The notes: a model not told the origin generated them from the sequence alone. 64,000 bases of DNA from Paracyclopina nana (GCA_019096065.1 JAGUCH010000002.1:12660501-12724500), one strand, 5' to 3'; positions 33,320 to 46,378 are shown, counted from the stretch's first letter. Translations and numbers: made by a program.

Positions 33320-36300
33320 TCATGTTAACACCCATTTTTTATCTATTCTTTGTAGATAGTTATATTGAGTCATTGGATGAACTGTGTTGTCTTGATGACA
33401 AACACACAAGTTGCAATATTGTAGAATGTTTGGTAGACAGCAATCACCATGATCATATCCACATTGTTCACTATTTGCAATATCTTGACACTTTTTGTCC
33501 CCAATTAAATCCGGGGCCTGACATCCAATAGCTAAAAAGACACAAAGAATTAAATGGAGCTTTTTTGAAAGAATTGTAGCTGGTTCTTTTTGCCCAAAAA
33601 TGATTATCATTAATTATTAATTTTTCATATGGAACTCAAGAAACATAAACTTTTGATTAATGACTACAGCAAAACTAGCAGCTACCAGGTCTTTGCACAA
33701 GGGGATGATACATTATTTCAATGATGGTGCACCTAAGGTGTATCTCAGAGTTGGCTAAACAGGCTTACCTTAAAAGTGATTGGCATGCATGCCAAATACA
33801 ATATTCTAAGCTACTTTTGCTTCAATAACTTTTTTACTCAATGACTTTTCCTTAAATAAAATGAATAAAAACTTCATAAAATGACCTAAAAACTACTTAA
33901 AAAAGTGTTGTTTACTTTTTAAATTAAATTAACTGACATTTTTGATTAATCTATGCTTTAATGCAAGTTTATTTTTATAATTGTTGCCTATTTTTAAATA
34001 AATTAATTAAATAAATCATTTTTAAAACAGAGTTTGAAATTCCAGCCAAGAAGCATTACATGTTACAATAGACAATTTTTCAGATACTGAGCTCGGATGA
34101 AAAATAGTAGCTCGGTTCTCAAATTTTTCCCGACCTCTCAGGGATTTTTCTTGGGGCATAACTTTTGCTGAGGCAGTATGGAACTATTATTCTTCACATG
34201 TGACGAAAAAATCCATTATTGTATGGTGGACGCGACCGCACGCCATATCACAGCAAAATACAAGGATTTTTGCTGCACTGCCGTATGTAGTGAATCCACC
34301 GCCAAGTTGACAAAAATGATAATTACTGAAATAATATCAATTAAACTGAAAAAGTTTTAAAAACAATAATTGGGTATCTATTTAGACAACTGCAAGATGC
34401 AAGTGCAAGTGCAAGATGATCTATAGTAATAAGGTGAGCTCTTGTCGCTGCTTTACTATAGCACACAGTCTGACTGAGCTGTGGTAGGCTTCAAGATAAA
34501 ATTACGATAGAATTCTGTGGATTTCACTTCCAAAAATTTCCATAATCCGCCTTAAATTAGTAAAAAGTGCCCAAATCGCATACTTTTTTTAAAAAGACAG
34601 AACTTATCTAGGAGCTCTGTTGAAAACGCGTGAGATTAGCCCGCTTGCTTCCATGTCTGACACGTCACTTGAGCTCACACGCTATGTAGTAAGAACAACT
34701 AGCGCCACCTAGGCTAAGACAAACAGATTTGGTGATTTTAGCAAGCAAAACTTGCGTCAAGAATTCACTTACGAGACCCCCCTGCCTAAGTGCACCATTT
34801 GAGATGATATAGCATACCGCTTAAAAATGTGCAATACTCAGTAAAATATGCCTTCTACTTAATGCGAAAATAGCCTAATATGATGTATCAGACAAAAAAG
34901 GCCTCTGTCAACACAAATTTGTAATCCAATGGGGCAAAAGTTCGAAGGAATAAATATCCAATAGGGTAAAAGTGGTATTGTACTTTTGACTTCCTGGCAA
35001 TTACTCTTTTACGCAACTAACCCTTTTCCTGCTTCCGCCTAACAACACTCACTCTTATGATAGTGCCGTAACCTTGTGCGACAGATATATAAGCGCGAGT
35101 ACTGCAATAAAGGAACAGATTTGATACTGACTTTGAGCTAGCAAGTTGTGCTCATTCCGGCTCGCTATAGTTGTAGGATCTTGGGAAGTCCAGGATCCAA
35201 TATTGGTGGCATCTGGCTTTTCGACCTCACGTCCTCGTTTTTAACCTGGGGGAGGGACTCTGCCCTTTTTGCTTGCTTGCAAAAGAGCAGACTTTGCGCC
35301 GGAATATAGTCAGTGTATATGCCTGGCTCAGGACGAGTTGCAGGTGAAGAAGACGTACCAGTGGAGCCTGGTAATCAAGAGGAGCCTGCGGGCAATTTGG
35401 ATCAATTGGGCAGTCACAGCACTACTGCCATGGCCAACAGGGCAATCAAGGCAATCGATTTGCCTGAGTTTTCTGGAGACCGATCGACGGACAAGCTTGG
35501 ACCTCGAGCCTGGGTGACACGCATAGATCACCTGCGTACAATTGTCAATCAAGGGGCTGCTGCTGCTGAACAACCCCGCTGGAGTGATGAAGCCACTGCA
35601 AGTTATGCAGCTTTGGCCTTGAAAGGCAAAGCAGGTCAGTGGTATAATATTTTGGCTGAGGAGAAGCGGACGCCCTCCACTTGGGAGGGGCCTAATGGAT
35701 TGAAGAAGATTTTTCTTGCTCGTTTCCACCATGTGTGTACCTTGGCTGAAGAATCGGCAATTGAAGACTCCTTGGTACAGGAGCCTAATGAGACGGTCAA
35801 GGACTTCTTTGATAGGGTCAAAACTGGGACCCTGACCTTAATGGAGAACTTTGCACCTTTGGAGAACACCCCCACCACTCTGGTTGCCGCGGGTAAACTG
35901 CCAGAGGTCCAGGAACTGGCGAAGAATGAGGCCTACCAATTTATGGTGAAGCGCCGATTTGTACATGGGCTCATCAAGACCATCAAGTCGCAGGTTGTGG
36001 TCCAAGAATACACCAAGTTGGAAGATATAGTTGGCTTCGCATCAAGAGTGGAAGCTTCATTTTCCAATGACAAGAAGGCTTCAGTACCACCACCAGAGGT
36101 TAATGCCATCAAGATTCAAGATAAGGAGGATCAACCGGCCCAACCCAAGAATCAAGAAAGCCTCGAAAATACAGTGGAGAAATTCATTGACCTTGTCAAA
36201 GGTCGCCTTGGGGAACGCAGACCACCTAGGACCTCACAGGGTAATCGCCTTAAATGCTGGTATTGCGACATTCCAGGCCACCGAGAGACGGAGTGTTTCA

Positions 36301-39300
36301 GCAAGAAAAGAGATCAGAAGAACAATCTATATAAACCCAAGCCTGGAAGCAAGAGGGCCAGCGAAGGGAAGCAAGCTCATGAAGTTCAAGGTGATTTAAA
36401 CTGGTAGGCGGCCGTCCCGCGCTCCAGCCGACGCGCCGCCCTGGTCTGGCCGCTTCAACATTCTCGATGCTACTCTCATACTTCACAACTATGACTGTAA
36501 GTCGACCTGTTACCAATAAACGGCCATTTTTGACTGTAACCTGCCACGGAGCAAACTTCAATTGCCTTTACGATACTGGTGCTAATATCAGCTTGTTGTC
36601 ACGCACCGCCTTTAGGAAGATTCCCATTGACAAGAGGCCTCAAAAAGTGCTAACTGCATCCCCGCTAAGAGCTACCTGTGCGTCCGGTACGCCTCTGCGA
36701 ATACTTGGACTTTATCAGCTGCCATGTGACATCAAAGGAAAACAAACTCTGTGCGACTTTTACGTTTGTGACTCCTTAAATGTAGAAGGTATCCTGGGGG
36801 TAGATATTATCCATGCTGCTGGTTTACACTACGACCCCATCTCCATGGCCATTCACTACAAGAGAACCTCACCAACTGCTGCTGTCGTCCACAATGACAC
36901 TTTTTTGCCTGCCAGAAGCGTTGCAACTGTCAGACTGTTAATTACCGATGAAGAACGCAAACGACAACCAAATTTTGAAGGATGTTTCAAGCTCAGAAAT
37001 TACGAGGATTCCATGGTGTGCGCAGACGACTGCCTTCTTCGAACAGACGACTTTGGAATCGCTACTGTGAAAATCACCAACCCTGGATTGGAGCCCGCTA
37101 CACTGAAGAAGGGGCTAAAAATTGGTGAACTCGTCAACATTGATTTATCAGATTTTGTACCGTTTAATGATGCATTTGCTTGTGTTTCCAGCATTTCTAC
37201 TTCGGGACAGCCTCCTAGGCATGATCCCATGGTGAAGGAGTATATTAACAAGCATGCCAGACTTGACCACTTGACTCCTAATGAGCGTCAGAATTATTTA
37301 AAACTGCTCTTAAACAATTCTGACGTTATTTCCATTTCAGAATATGACTTGGGTAAATGTACCCTAATGAAGCACAAGATCAATCTGACTAACAAGAACC
37401 CAGTGTTCAACAAACAATTTCCGATCCCTCAGAAACATTTAGAGCACATCAGTGAAAGTGTTGACGAATGGCTTAAAATGGGAATCATTGAGCCATCTGA
37501 CTCCGAATGGAATTCCTCAATATTCTGTGTCCCAAGAAAATTACCAGATGGACAGACAGGCTGGAGACCAGTGATTGATTATAGAGGCCTGAATGCCAAA
37601 ACAGAGCCATCAAGCTATCGCCTCCCACTCATCTCCGAATGCATCGATGACATTGGAAGGTCAGGAACCCAACTTTTCTCACAATTAGACCTCCGCAATG
37701 GTTTTCACCAAATGCAAATGGATGAATCGTCCAAACATTTGACCGCTTTTACTATCCCTGGAAGAGGCCAATTTCAATACTGCAGGGCACCGTTTGGACT
37801 TTGCAACATGCCCCTATCATTTCAACGTATGATGATGAAAGTGTTTGAACACCTAACTCCCAAGCGAGTTTTGCTATATTTAGATGATATTCTAGTCAAG
37901 GGAACTGATCACAAAGACATGATTGCAGGTTTGGAGGAATGCTTTGCGCGGCTTCGAGAGCAAATCTGAAAATCAACCTCCCCAAGTGTTCCTTTGGAAC
38001 TACTGAGTGCACTTATCTAGGCTTCACCTTAACACCTACGGGTTACCAACCCAACAAGAGGAAATTACAAGCCATAGAAGACGCTCCTCCACCTACTACT
38101 GTCCGTGAGATAAGACAATTTCTGGGACTATGCAATTTCTTTCGGTCCTGCATCCCAAGGTTTAGCAAGCACTCACACGCGTTATCACAGTTAACCTGCA
38201 AAGACTCAAGCTGGCGCTCTGGCCCTCTGCCCCCTCAAGCCTTACAATCTTTTCAGAAATTGAAGGAGCTTTTGTGTAGTGAGCCTGTGTTGGCTTACCC
38301 CAAGCCCGAGCTCGACTACCATTTATATGTGGATGCTTCCCAAGGCACTGTCGACAACAGTTTGGATGGTGGACTGGGCGCTGTGTTGATCCAGTACCAA
38401 AACAACGAGCCTAGGGTAATCAGCTATGCATCAAGGAGTCTCCTAAAGCACGAGAAGAACTACACACCTTATCTACTTGAACTATTGGCTTGCACTTGGG
38501 CACTTGAAAACTATGCCGTCTACCTTAGTGCAACCAAGTCCACATTGTACAGTGATCACGAACCCGTGGAGAAGCTCAACAAGATCAATACTCGCACTCT
38601 TTCTCGCCTCCAGGACCTCATGATACAGCATTCATTTACGGTCCAATATTGTCCAGGTGACAAAAATCCTGCTGACTTTTGTTCTAGAAATGTGCCCGAG
38701 GCCTTGCGCCAAATCAACGCCTGTGTGTATGGGGTCTCTACAGAAGCCTTAGAGGATTTGGAAGTCATGAAGCAGCTGCAGAATTCAGACACGGTGCTTT
38801 CCGCTCTGATCGCCAAGATCAAGACCAATTTAACGCCATCTACTCCCGAACTGAAGCGAATTGTGAATAGATATGCCAGACATTGTGAACTCAAAGATGA
38901 CATCTTGCTGATAACAATTGGACAACTAGGCCGCCGGGTCATTTGTGCACCGGCTATATGCCAGGCTGACATCATTAGTGCTGCTCATGCTGCCGTTGGC
39001 CATAAAGGAGTTTACAAAACTTGTGAACGAATACGAGAACAATATTTCTGGCCGAATATGGTGGCCGACGTGGATGAATACATTGGCTCATGCTGGAAAT
39101 GTGACAAAAGCAAGCTAAAGTCAAAACACCCCAACACTCCCTTAAACCCGCTATCTCAACCTAGAGGGCCGTTTGAACGAGTGCACTGTGATCTCTTCGG
39201 ACCACTACGAACGTCAGGTAGACAAAAGAAGTTTATCCTAGTCATCACGGATGCTTTCACAAAATATGCCGAATTTGTGGCATTGCCAGACAAGACTCCA

Positions 39301-42300
39301 GAGACAGTTAGCCGAGGCATTTTCAACAGGTGGATTTCGCGCTATGGATCACCATGCATTTTGGTAACCGACGGTGGTAAGGAATTTACAGCGAAGGTAA
39401 ATGATGAATTGTACTCGCTACTGCAAATTGATAAGAAGAAAACTAGCCCCAGACACCCCCAAACTAACGCCGCAGCTGAAGTAATTAACAAGCATATCAT
39501 TAGCTATTTGCAGAAAACGCTAGATTTGGATTCGACGCTTGACTGGGAAGAAATGTTACCAGCATTGCAACTGAGCTACAATGTGGGCGTTAGTAAAGCA
39601 ACAAAAATGAGCCCGTTCTTCCTTCTGTTCGGGGTACACCCCAGGACCCCATACATGGACCCAAATGTGGTAGACCACAAGTATTACGGTGATAGCTACA
39701 AAGACGAAATTGGAAAACGTCTCCAAATTGCACGACGAGTGGCCGCTGAAAACAACATTCACTACAAGGAGTTGTACACTGCACAGCACAATGCCAAGGT
39801 AAAACAAGAAGACTTTAGGGAAGGTATGCTAGTGTGGCTACACAGACCTGAATTGCGCAAGATTAACCCTAAAATTAATTCACCTTGGGAAGGCATGTAT
39901 GTTATTGTGAGTCTGCAAGATGAGAATGCGCTCATCCAACACATGCAGACAAAGAAAACAAGATATGTGCACAAAGACAGGTTGCGAATTTGCAAATCCG
40001 CAGCCAACATGCCTGGGCCTACTCAGTCAAGCGCCTTGCCCGACGACCCAAAGCCAGACGTCGCAACTCGTGCAGAAGAAAATGAAACGCACGCCTCAGA
40101 AACAAAGTCTGGCTATATAAGGATTGAAGACGACGACATCACCATTCTTAACCCTCTGGCACCTCCGCCGCAGCCCATCCCGATCAAAACTGATACTGAT
40201 CAAGAGTCTGCAACTGACCTCACTCGGCCTAACGTTAAAGAGGAACCACCAAGCCCAGAATCTGCTACTGATAATCAACCTACAGGGCTGTTTCAGCGGT
40301 TACGGCAAGGTATTTCACCGTTATCTGATTTTGGTACCGAGCTAGGCAACCTGGTCGTCCCCCTCGACCCTGAAGTCCAACGCCAAGCCCGTTCCTATAA
40401 GAAGGCTACTGCTCCCACCGAACAACCCGCTACCACCCGTGGAGCTGCGGCTGCAAAGAATATCGAGATACAAGATTCAGTTTTACCTTCTAGGCCAGTT
40501 GAATACAAGAAATACACGAAGAAGAAATGAACCTACACCTGTACTTTCTCACTCTGCAACTTGTAGCAGACTTTGTGGCCACAGGGAGGGGATTGGCTGA
40601 AACGCAAAACCCCACAACTCAGCTGTTGTCAAAAACTTCCAATACAGACTGGTCCCACTATGGATTCCAAAGGGCTGGCAAAGCCATGGTCTCGGTCCAT
40701 TATGGCCATATCTACATAAATGTCAATCTTCATAATCTCAAGGAATACTTTTCAGTTGCTCTGAACCTCCAGCTCCTCATCTCAAGCGCCGCTACTTCTA
40801 AAGCAAATGACTCAGTACTCCAAACTCTCAGAGATCTTGTCAATGAACGCACTCGCCGAATGGAATTGAAGTACAACGATGTCGTTAGCTTCTATACGCT
40901 TTATTCAGACAACAACCAGGGCCCCAGACAGAAACGGTTCCTTGGTGTCCTCCTAGCAGGCCTCGCTGGTCTGGGCATTGGATCAACCCTATTCGGATTA
41001 CTTGACCAAGGAAAGATGGACAACCTTGCCAGAAACATCAACAAGCTGGGTTTCCGCCAAGACAAGATAATACACCTCCTTGGTAAGACTAATGAAAACG
41101 TCCGCTTAAACAGGGTAGACATTGCTAAACTAAGAGAAGCCTTGTCTGCTGTTTCCAACCTGGTAAGCAAGAACCAGCTAGAAATAGAAGTCACTGTTCT
41201 AGCCATGCAATCTGATCACATCCTTAGTCTGATTGAAAATAAGCTTGACTTGTATGTCGCTGCAGCAGCTGCCGGCGCCCGTCACAGACTTGCCCATGGC
41301 TTGCTCTCTTACGAGGAGGCCTCCAGCTCCTTAAAAGTGGTCGCGAAGATGGCACGCAACAAGGGTTTACAGCCAATTGTTACTGACCCCCATTACCTAT
41401 ACCAGCTTGAGACCTCCATAATCTTTGACGTGGACGGATTTAACCTACTTGTACATGTGCCACTTACCAATGAAGATCAGGTTTTGACACTCTATCGCTA
41501 CTTGCCCTTCCCCATTGAAATCACGCCAGGTCTAACTGTAGAAGTTCATCCAGAACATGACATGTTGGCCTTACACGAAGAATCCGGATCGCACTTTGAG
41601 CTATCCCACACAGACATCTCTATGTGTGAAAAGGTGCACGACTACTATATCTGTCCCCATATATCCTATCTGGCCAAAAGAAATCAGCCTTCCTGCGTAA
41701 TGTCCCTCTATCTTGCAGACCACAATCAAGCTTTAAAAACTTGTAAACTGGCAATACGGCAAGCTACCGATTGCATCCTTCCATTTGGGAACAACGAGTT
41801 TTCTGCTTTTACTGAGGATCCAACTTATTACCAACTGACATGCAGCAATGGCACCACGAAAACTAGCCAACTACACCACTTTCATCATTTCAAGTTAGAA
41901 GAGGGTTGCAATGTTGAGCTTCCACATTTCACGTTGTTTGGGGGCATAGAAATCAGAGTGGAGAAGACCATGGAAACCTACAAATGGAATGTCCCAATTC
42001 TCCAGCTTGGTCACAATATGTCACCAGACGACATTCTGAAGACTCTAAACCAGATCAACTCCACTTTACCTCCAACTGACCCACATTCTCTGGCTTTCCT
42101 CAAAAGCCATTTTGAACCAGTCACAACTTGGAATGAGACGTTAATCATCATTGCCATCGTTGCTGTCATTTCCCTAGTTTTGGTTCTCCTGGTCTACTCC
42201 TACGCCTTCAAGAATTTCCGCGTAATGACTTTCTTCCGACAAACTAAAAATCAGGACCATGACCTAATTCCCAATAACGTCACCACCTAAATCTTTTTAC

Positions 42301-45300
42301 CATGGGGAGGGATATTGTACTTTTGACTTCCTGGCAATTACTCTTTTACGCAACTAACCCTTTTCCTGCTTCCGCCTAACAACACTCACTCTTATGATAG
42401 TGCCGTAACCTTGTGCGACAGATATATAAGCGCGAGTACTGCAATAAAGGAACAGATTTGATACTGACTTTGAGCTAGCAAGTTGTGCTCATTCCGGCTC
42501 GCTATAGTTGTAGGATCTTGGGAAGTCCAGGATCCAATAGTGGCAAGAGGTAAGTGTTCAAAATTTTGAGCCAATAAAAATACTTAAGGATCTTGCTGCA
42601 ACATTTGTAGGCTATTGTCTATATCTGTTTGACTAGGATTGAAGGATACCTCACAAGATAAAAACAATAACTTGTTATCATCTAACCTATCCTAAGCAAA
42701 ACTAAGTCATAAGAAAAGGAATTACATGAATAGGTTTGATTAATGCTGGCATCCATTTGACATGTGCAGTCATAATTTGAGCAATTTGATGATGGATTCA
42801 TAATGATGAGATCCAGACAGCAGTCCCCCATGTCATAATTAGTGGTTGGGACATTGCAGGGTCCATGGCAAATACCATCTCCTATAAGCTGTGGCCCACA
42901 ATCTTTTACAAAGGCTATTCAAAAATGTAAATAAAAATATTGACAGTTAATGAGAAACAATAATTACGAGCTTCAGGGTGGACTGATCCATCAATGTGAC
43001 ACAAACAAACTGAGCAATATATCTTGTCCACAAGAGGTAAACAGCAATCCCCTCTATCATACTGGCACAATTCAGTGTTGAAGATGTCATCACAACCACT
43101 CTCAGTTTGTGATATTCTCTATAATAAAAGTAATATTGCAATCAACCAATTAAAGTATCTATTAATAACTTGCATCAGAAAAACAATATGTTGCTCCAAA
43201 TTGTCCTGTTTGACTAGATGATGGAAATGAGTCAAACATTGTGTACATGGAAGAATAAGCTCATTGTTTTTAGAATACTTCAGCTATGTTACTTACAAGC
43301 CAATCCAATTAAAATCAGTCAGTGGCTCCTTTCCCATAATTATTTCTTTGAAAGGGTCTGATCTATTCAAATAATTGAGATAGTCAGAAATTGTTTTTTC
43401 ATGAGTTGAATTGTCTTGGCGGCATAAACATTCCAAACATGAGCTTGGATTTATGATTGGTAAACAGCAGTCACCATAGTCATGCATGCAATTATCATTA
43501 TTGGCTGAATCATGGCAAATTCCATCGCCCAATAAAGCACCATTTGAAGTACATCCATTATCTGAAACAAAAATCATCAAGCATGCATTGCTTTTCAAAA
43601 ATAGGCTAATGTACCCAATGGACTTGAGTGTTGAAAGGAGGTAAAATAGCAAAGGCAATTGGAAATACTACAATTTGAAGCATCCACAATTGGTAAGCAG
43701 CAATCTCCTCCATCCCACATGCATCCTGGATGATTATTTCCACCATTACAGATTCCATTGCTAACAGTTGCTTCATCACATGTACCTAAACTCAAGTTAT
43801 TTTGTGAAACTAACATTTGAAAAATGAACTAACTTTGTGAAGGGATTGTAAAATTTCCAAGTCTTCTGTAATTATCAGTGTATGGTGGATGGTACTTGTT
43901 GGACAAATTGCATTTGCAGTAAGTGCACTTTCCCTTCTTTATCAAGGGTCTACAACAATCACCCAAATCATAGCCACATTCAGGAACATTAGATGCATCA
44001 TCACAAGATCCATCTCCAGCCTTGTTCAAGCAAGATTCTGGTATTTGAACATGTTTAGTATCAGTTAGGTGACAGTTACAGCTTTCACTGCCACATATTT
44101 CTGGCTTCAAAACTGGCAAGCAACAATCTCCAAAATCATAGTGACAAGCCTCAACATTCAATCTTTCATTACATCTACCATTTCCTAGCCTTTGTTTTAA
44201 GCATTACTAGCAAAGAATAACAGTAAAATTTGTTTTCCCACTTACTGGTAAAATGAAGGAACATATGCCCAAAAAAATAAATTGACAGTTGGAAGATAGT
44301 CCAGGTTACTTTTTCAGTCTTCATAAACTGAGAGCAGCGGTCTGAAATCAATAAGCTTGTGAGGTTACAACATATAATAGCATATCTCTTATAAAAGTTA
44401 CATGCAGCTATGTATGGTGGAGCTTCTCTATAATAATCAATGAAATTATCATCAATTTCACTAATGAAAGGCTCCAAGTCACCAGTGTGATTGCTTTTGG
44501 AACTGTCTTGGGTTGGTTCCAAACAATACAGATACTCTGTACCAGGCTTTAAAATAACATTATGATCAAAACCATGCCACATTCCATGCAGGCAACAATC
44601 TCCTCCATCATAAAAGCACTCTGGAGTATTCAAAAGAGGATCACAAGCACCATTTCCAGTTAAAATATTGGGATGGGGAGCATGGCAATTTAAATCTAAC
44701 AGTAAACTTTACTTTACACACATGTTTTCATATTTAGTTACTCAACCTTTTTCCAGCTTTGGTGAACTCTCTGAGTAAAATGGCATGAGCAATCCCTCCA
44801 ACAAAGCATTTATCTAAGTCTACTTTTTCTAAGCAACAATCACCTCCATCGTACAAGCAACCTTTGTTATTGAATTGAGGGTCACATAGGCCATTACCAA
44901 TAAAAGTGGCAATTGCATCATCTACAACTTCATTTTTGTAATGGAAGATACTAGGTGACAAGAACGAGAATCATTATGCTTTGATATATAGTTCTAGTTC
45001 TACTGGTCTTGAATTATCTTACTTGTCAACTCCAAAAAGAGTCTTTATGGGCTCATATCTTTCAGGAAAATTGTACATGTTAAGCTCATTCCTTGGTCTG
45101 GGCAATCCTAGCTTTTTCATATAGAATGGCAACGAGCAAGTGACTGTAATAATGAGTAAGTATCAGATTATAGCAAGTTTTTAGTAAATATATAATATTT
45201 CATCCTATTTTGAAAGAAAACTCTTTCATACCACTCAATTAAAAGTTTTAAAAAATGTAACCTTTCATTCAAGTTCAGAGAGGACCCCAAATAGCAGAAC

Positions 45301-46220
45301 GGCACTGTTGCCAATTTAGCTGATTTATTTACTTTTGCTGTGCAAACACTTTGTTCTGCTACTTAGTGCTCAATCTTCAGGCCTTTTTTGTTCAATTATG
45401 GATAATATTGTGTTGGAGATCAACAACATTCAAACTCACATGAAAGTAGCTGGAAGTCTGACAATCCTGTCGTTGTAGATGAAGTTGTTGTTGATGTTGT
45501 TGTTGTAGTTGGGTCAGTAGTTGTTGTAGGGCTTGCTGTAGTAGTAGTAGATTTTGCTGTAGTTGTAGTAGATTTTGCTGTAGTTGTAGTAGATTTTGCT
45601 GTAGTTGTAGTAGATTTTGCTGTAGTTGTAGTAGATTTTGCTGTTTTTGCTGTAGTAGTGGTAGTTGCAGTAAACTGTGTTGTGGTAGTGGTAGTTGGCT
45701 TTAAAGTTGAAGTTGTTGTTTTTATAGTCAAAGTTGTTAATTTGATTGCTGTAGTTGTTGTTGATGGTTTTGTTGTATTGAATTTTTGTTGTTGATGATG
45801 TTTTTGTTGAAGAAGTTAAAGTTTTTGATGAAGTTTCAACTGTTGTATTGATTGCAGTTAATGATGTTTTTGCCTCGCTTGAAGTTTTTAATTTTGTTGT
45901 CCATATGGTTGAAGGAGGTGAAGTTGGTTTCATAGAAGTATTTAATGTTTTGGTAGTGCTGGCTGATTTAGTAGTAGCAGTTTTATCATTTTGAGTTGTT
46001 TTTGCTGATGTTGATGATGCTGACGACTTGTTAGAATAATTAGTAATTGCCTCAAACGTTGCATTGTCCTCACCTGCTGAAAAAATTAAACACATCTGCA
46101 TTGAAAGATTAACTAAAACTCACTATTAGTGGTTATGACCACTGCAGCTATAATTCCTCCAATGACTATTAGTCCACCAAAAATTCCAACCCCAATAATT
46201 ATGGTATTTTTTAGCAACAT
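33320..46220 (-). CDS. Type II membrane protein with Thr-rich stalk and nine LIN-12/Notch repeats
   Basis: Thirteen exons on the minus strand: 46124-46220, 45440-46076, 45023-45143, 44742-44950, 44402-44695, 44246-44341, 43834-44184, 43615-43785, 43297-43561, 43174-43213, 42968-43118, 42726-42914 and 33320-33531. Phases agree at all junctions; the only break is one surplus base inside exon 2. The predicted product is about 940 residues: a short cytoplasmic MLLKN, one membrane helix (IIIGVGIFGGLIVIGGIIAA), a Ser/Thr-rich mucin-like stalk with KSTTTTA repeats, then nine LNR modules each carrying the YD.GDCC-type core (exons 4, 5, 7 (two), 8, 9, 11, 12 and 13). LNRs bind calcium in Notch and pappalysins. 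No EGF, protease or other catalytic domain is seen, so the function is unknown. Exon 10 ends in a GC donor. The final intron (33532-42725) contains an LTR element in the opposite orientation. Confidence 0.75.
33532..34975 (-). other. Intronic sequence of the LNR gene left of the LTR element
   Basis: AT-rich sequence between the last LNR exon and the LTR element. No gene, repeat array or RNA is evident. An acceptor (CTTTTTAG) precedes the last exon. Confidence 0.5.
34976..35202 (+). repeat. 5' LTR
   Basis: 227 bp, starting TATTGTAC and ending GATCCAATA. It holds a TATA-like ATATATAAG and an AATAAA-type signal. It appears identical to the 3' LTR. Confidence 0.95.
35313..36407 (+). mobile_element. 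LTR element part: gag
   Basis: An open frame of about 364 codons with the composition of a Gypsy-type capsid protein and a C-terminal CCHC zinc knuckle (CWYCDIPGHRETEC). It is part of the element at 34976-42539. Confidence 0.85.
36467..40530 (+). mobile_element. LTR element part: pol
   Basis: The region encodes, in order, an aspartic protease (DTGAN), reverse transcriptase (YLDD), RNase H, and integrase with an HHCC zinc-binding end and DDE core, followed by a long C-terminal tail. It is read here as one part of the element, with about one break. Gypsy elements often express pol by frameshifting from gag. Confidence 0.9.
40527..42290 (+). mobile_element. LTR element part: env-like frame
   Basis: A frame of 587 codons overlapping the end of pol by 4 bp. 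It has an N-terminal hydrophobic leader, a basic cleavage-type site followed by a Gly/Leu-rich hydrophobic segment, and a C-terminal membrane helix. This organisation matches the fusion-type envelopes of errantiviruses, which are usually expressed from a spliced RNA. Confidence 0.85.
42313..42539 (+). repeat. 3' LTR
   Basis: 227 bp, apparently identical to 34976-35202, preceded by a polypurine tract at 42304-42312 and followed by the GTGG target duplication. Confidence 0.95.
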
Positions 46221-46378
46221 TGTTGAGAACTTCAATGCTGCACATTAATTTTTGAATTAAATATATTATCTGCACAAGGTCATCAAATGCTTAAGTAGCA
46301 TTGATTATTGGAGTATGCTCCCATGCAACAATCAATGGGCTAGCTTTCAAATGCCATAGGGAATGGCAGAGAAGAAAA

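Larger units (their letters stand above)
34976..42539 (+). mobile_element. Young Gypsy (Metaviridae) LTR retrotransposon with env, errantivirus-like
   Basis: A 7564-bp element lies between a 4-bp target duplication (GTGG at 34972-34975 and 42540-42543). The two 227-bp LTRs (TATTGT...CCAATA) appear identical by eye, so insertion was very recent. Parts in order are gag, pol (protease, reverse transcriptase, RNase H, integrase) and a third env-like frame. A purine tract (GGGGAGGGA) precedes the 3' LTR. The gag-pol-env order and fusion-type envelope resemble insect errantiviruses. The element looks nearly whole, with about one break. It lies in an intron of the LNR gene, antisense to it. Confidence 0.95.

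Noticed and set aside
33532-33610. Signal peptide upstream of the last LNR module, suggesting a separate small secreted LNR gene
   Set aside because: The hydrophobic codons end in a TTTTTAG splice acceptor, and the exon phase fits the upstream LNR exon at 42726, so these codons are better read as intron.
44742-44950. Apparent frameshift in the first LNR exon, because another frame reads DCSCHFTQ like the tails of other modules
   Set aside because: The annotated frame is the only one whose phase matches both flanking exons, so no shift is needed; the resemblance may reflect ancient divergence.
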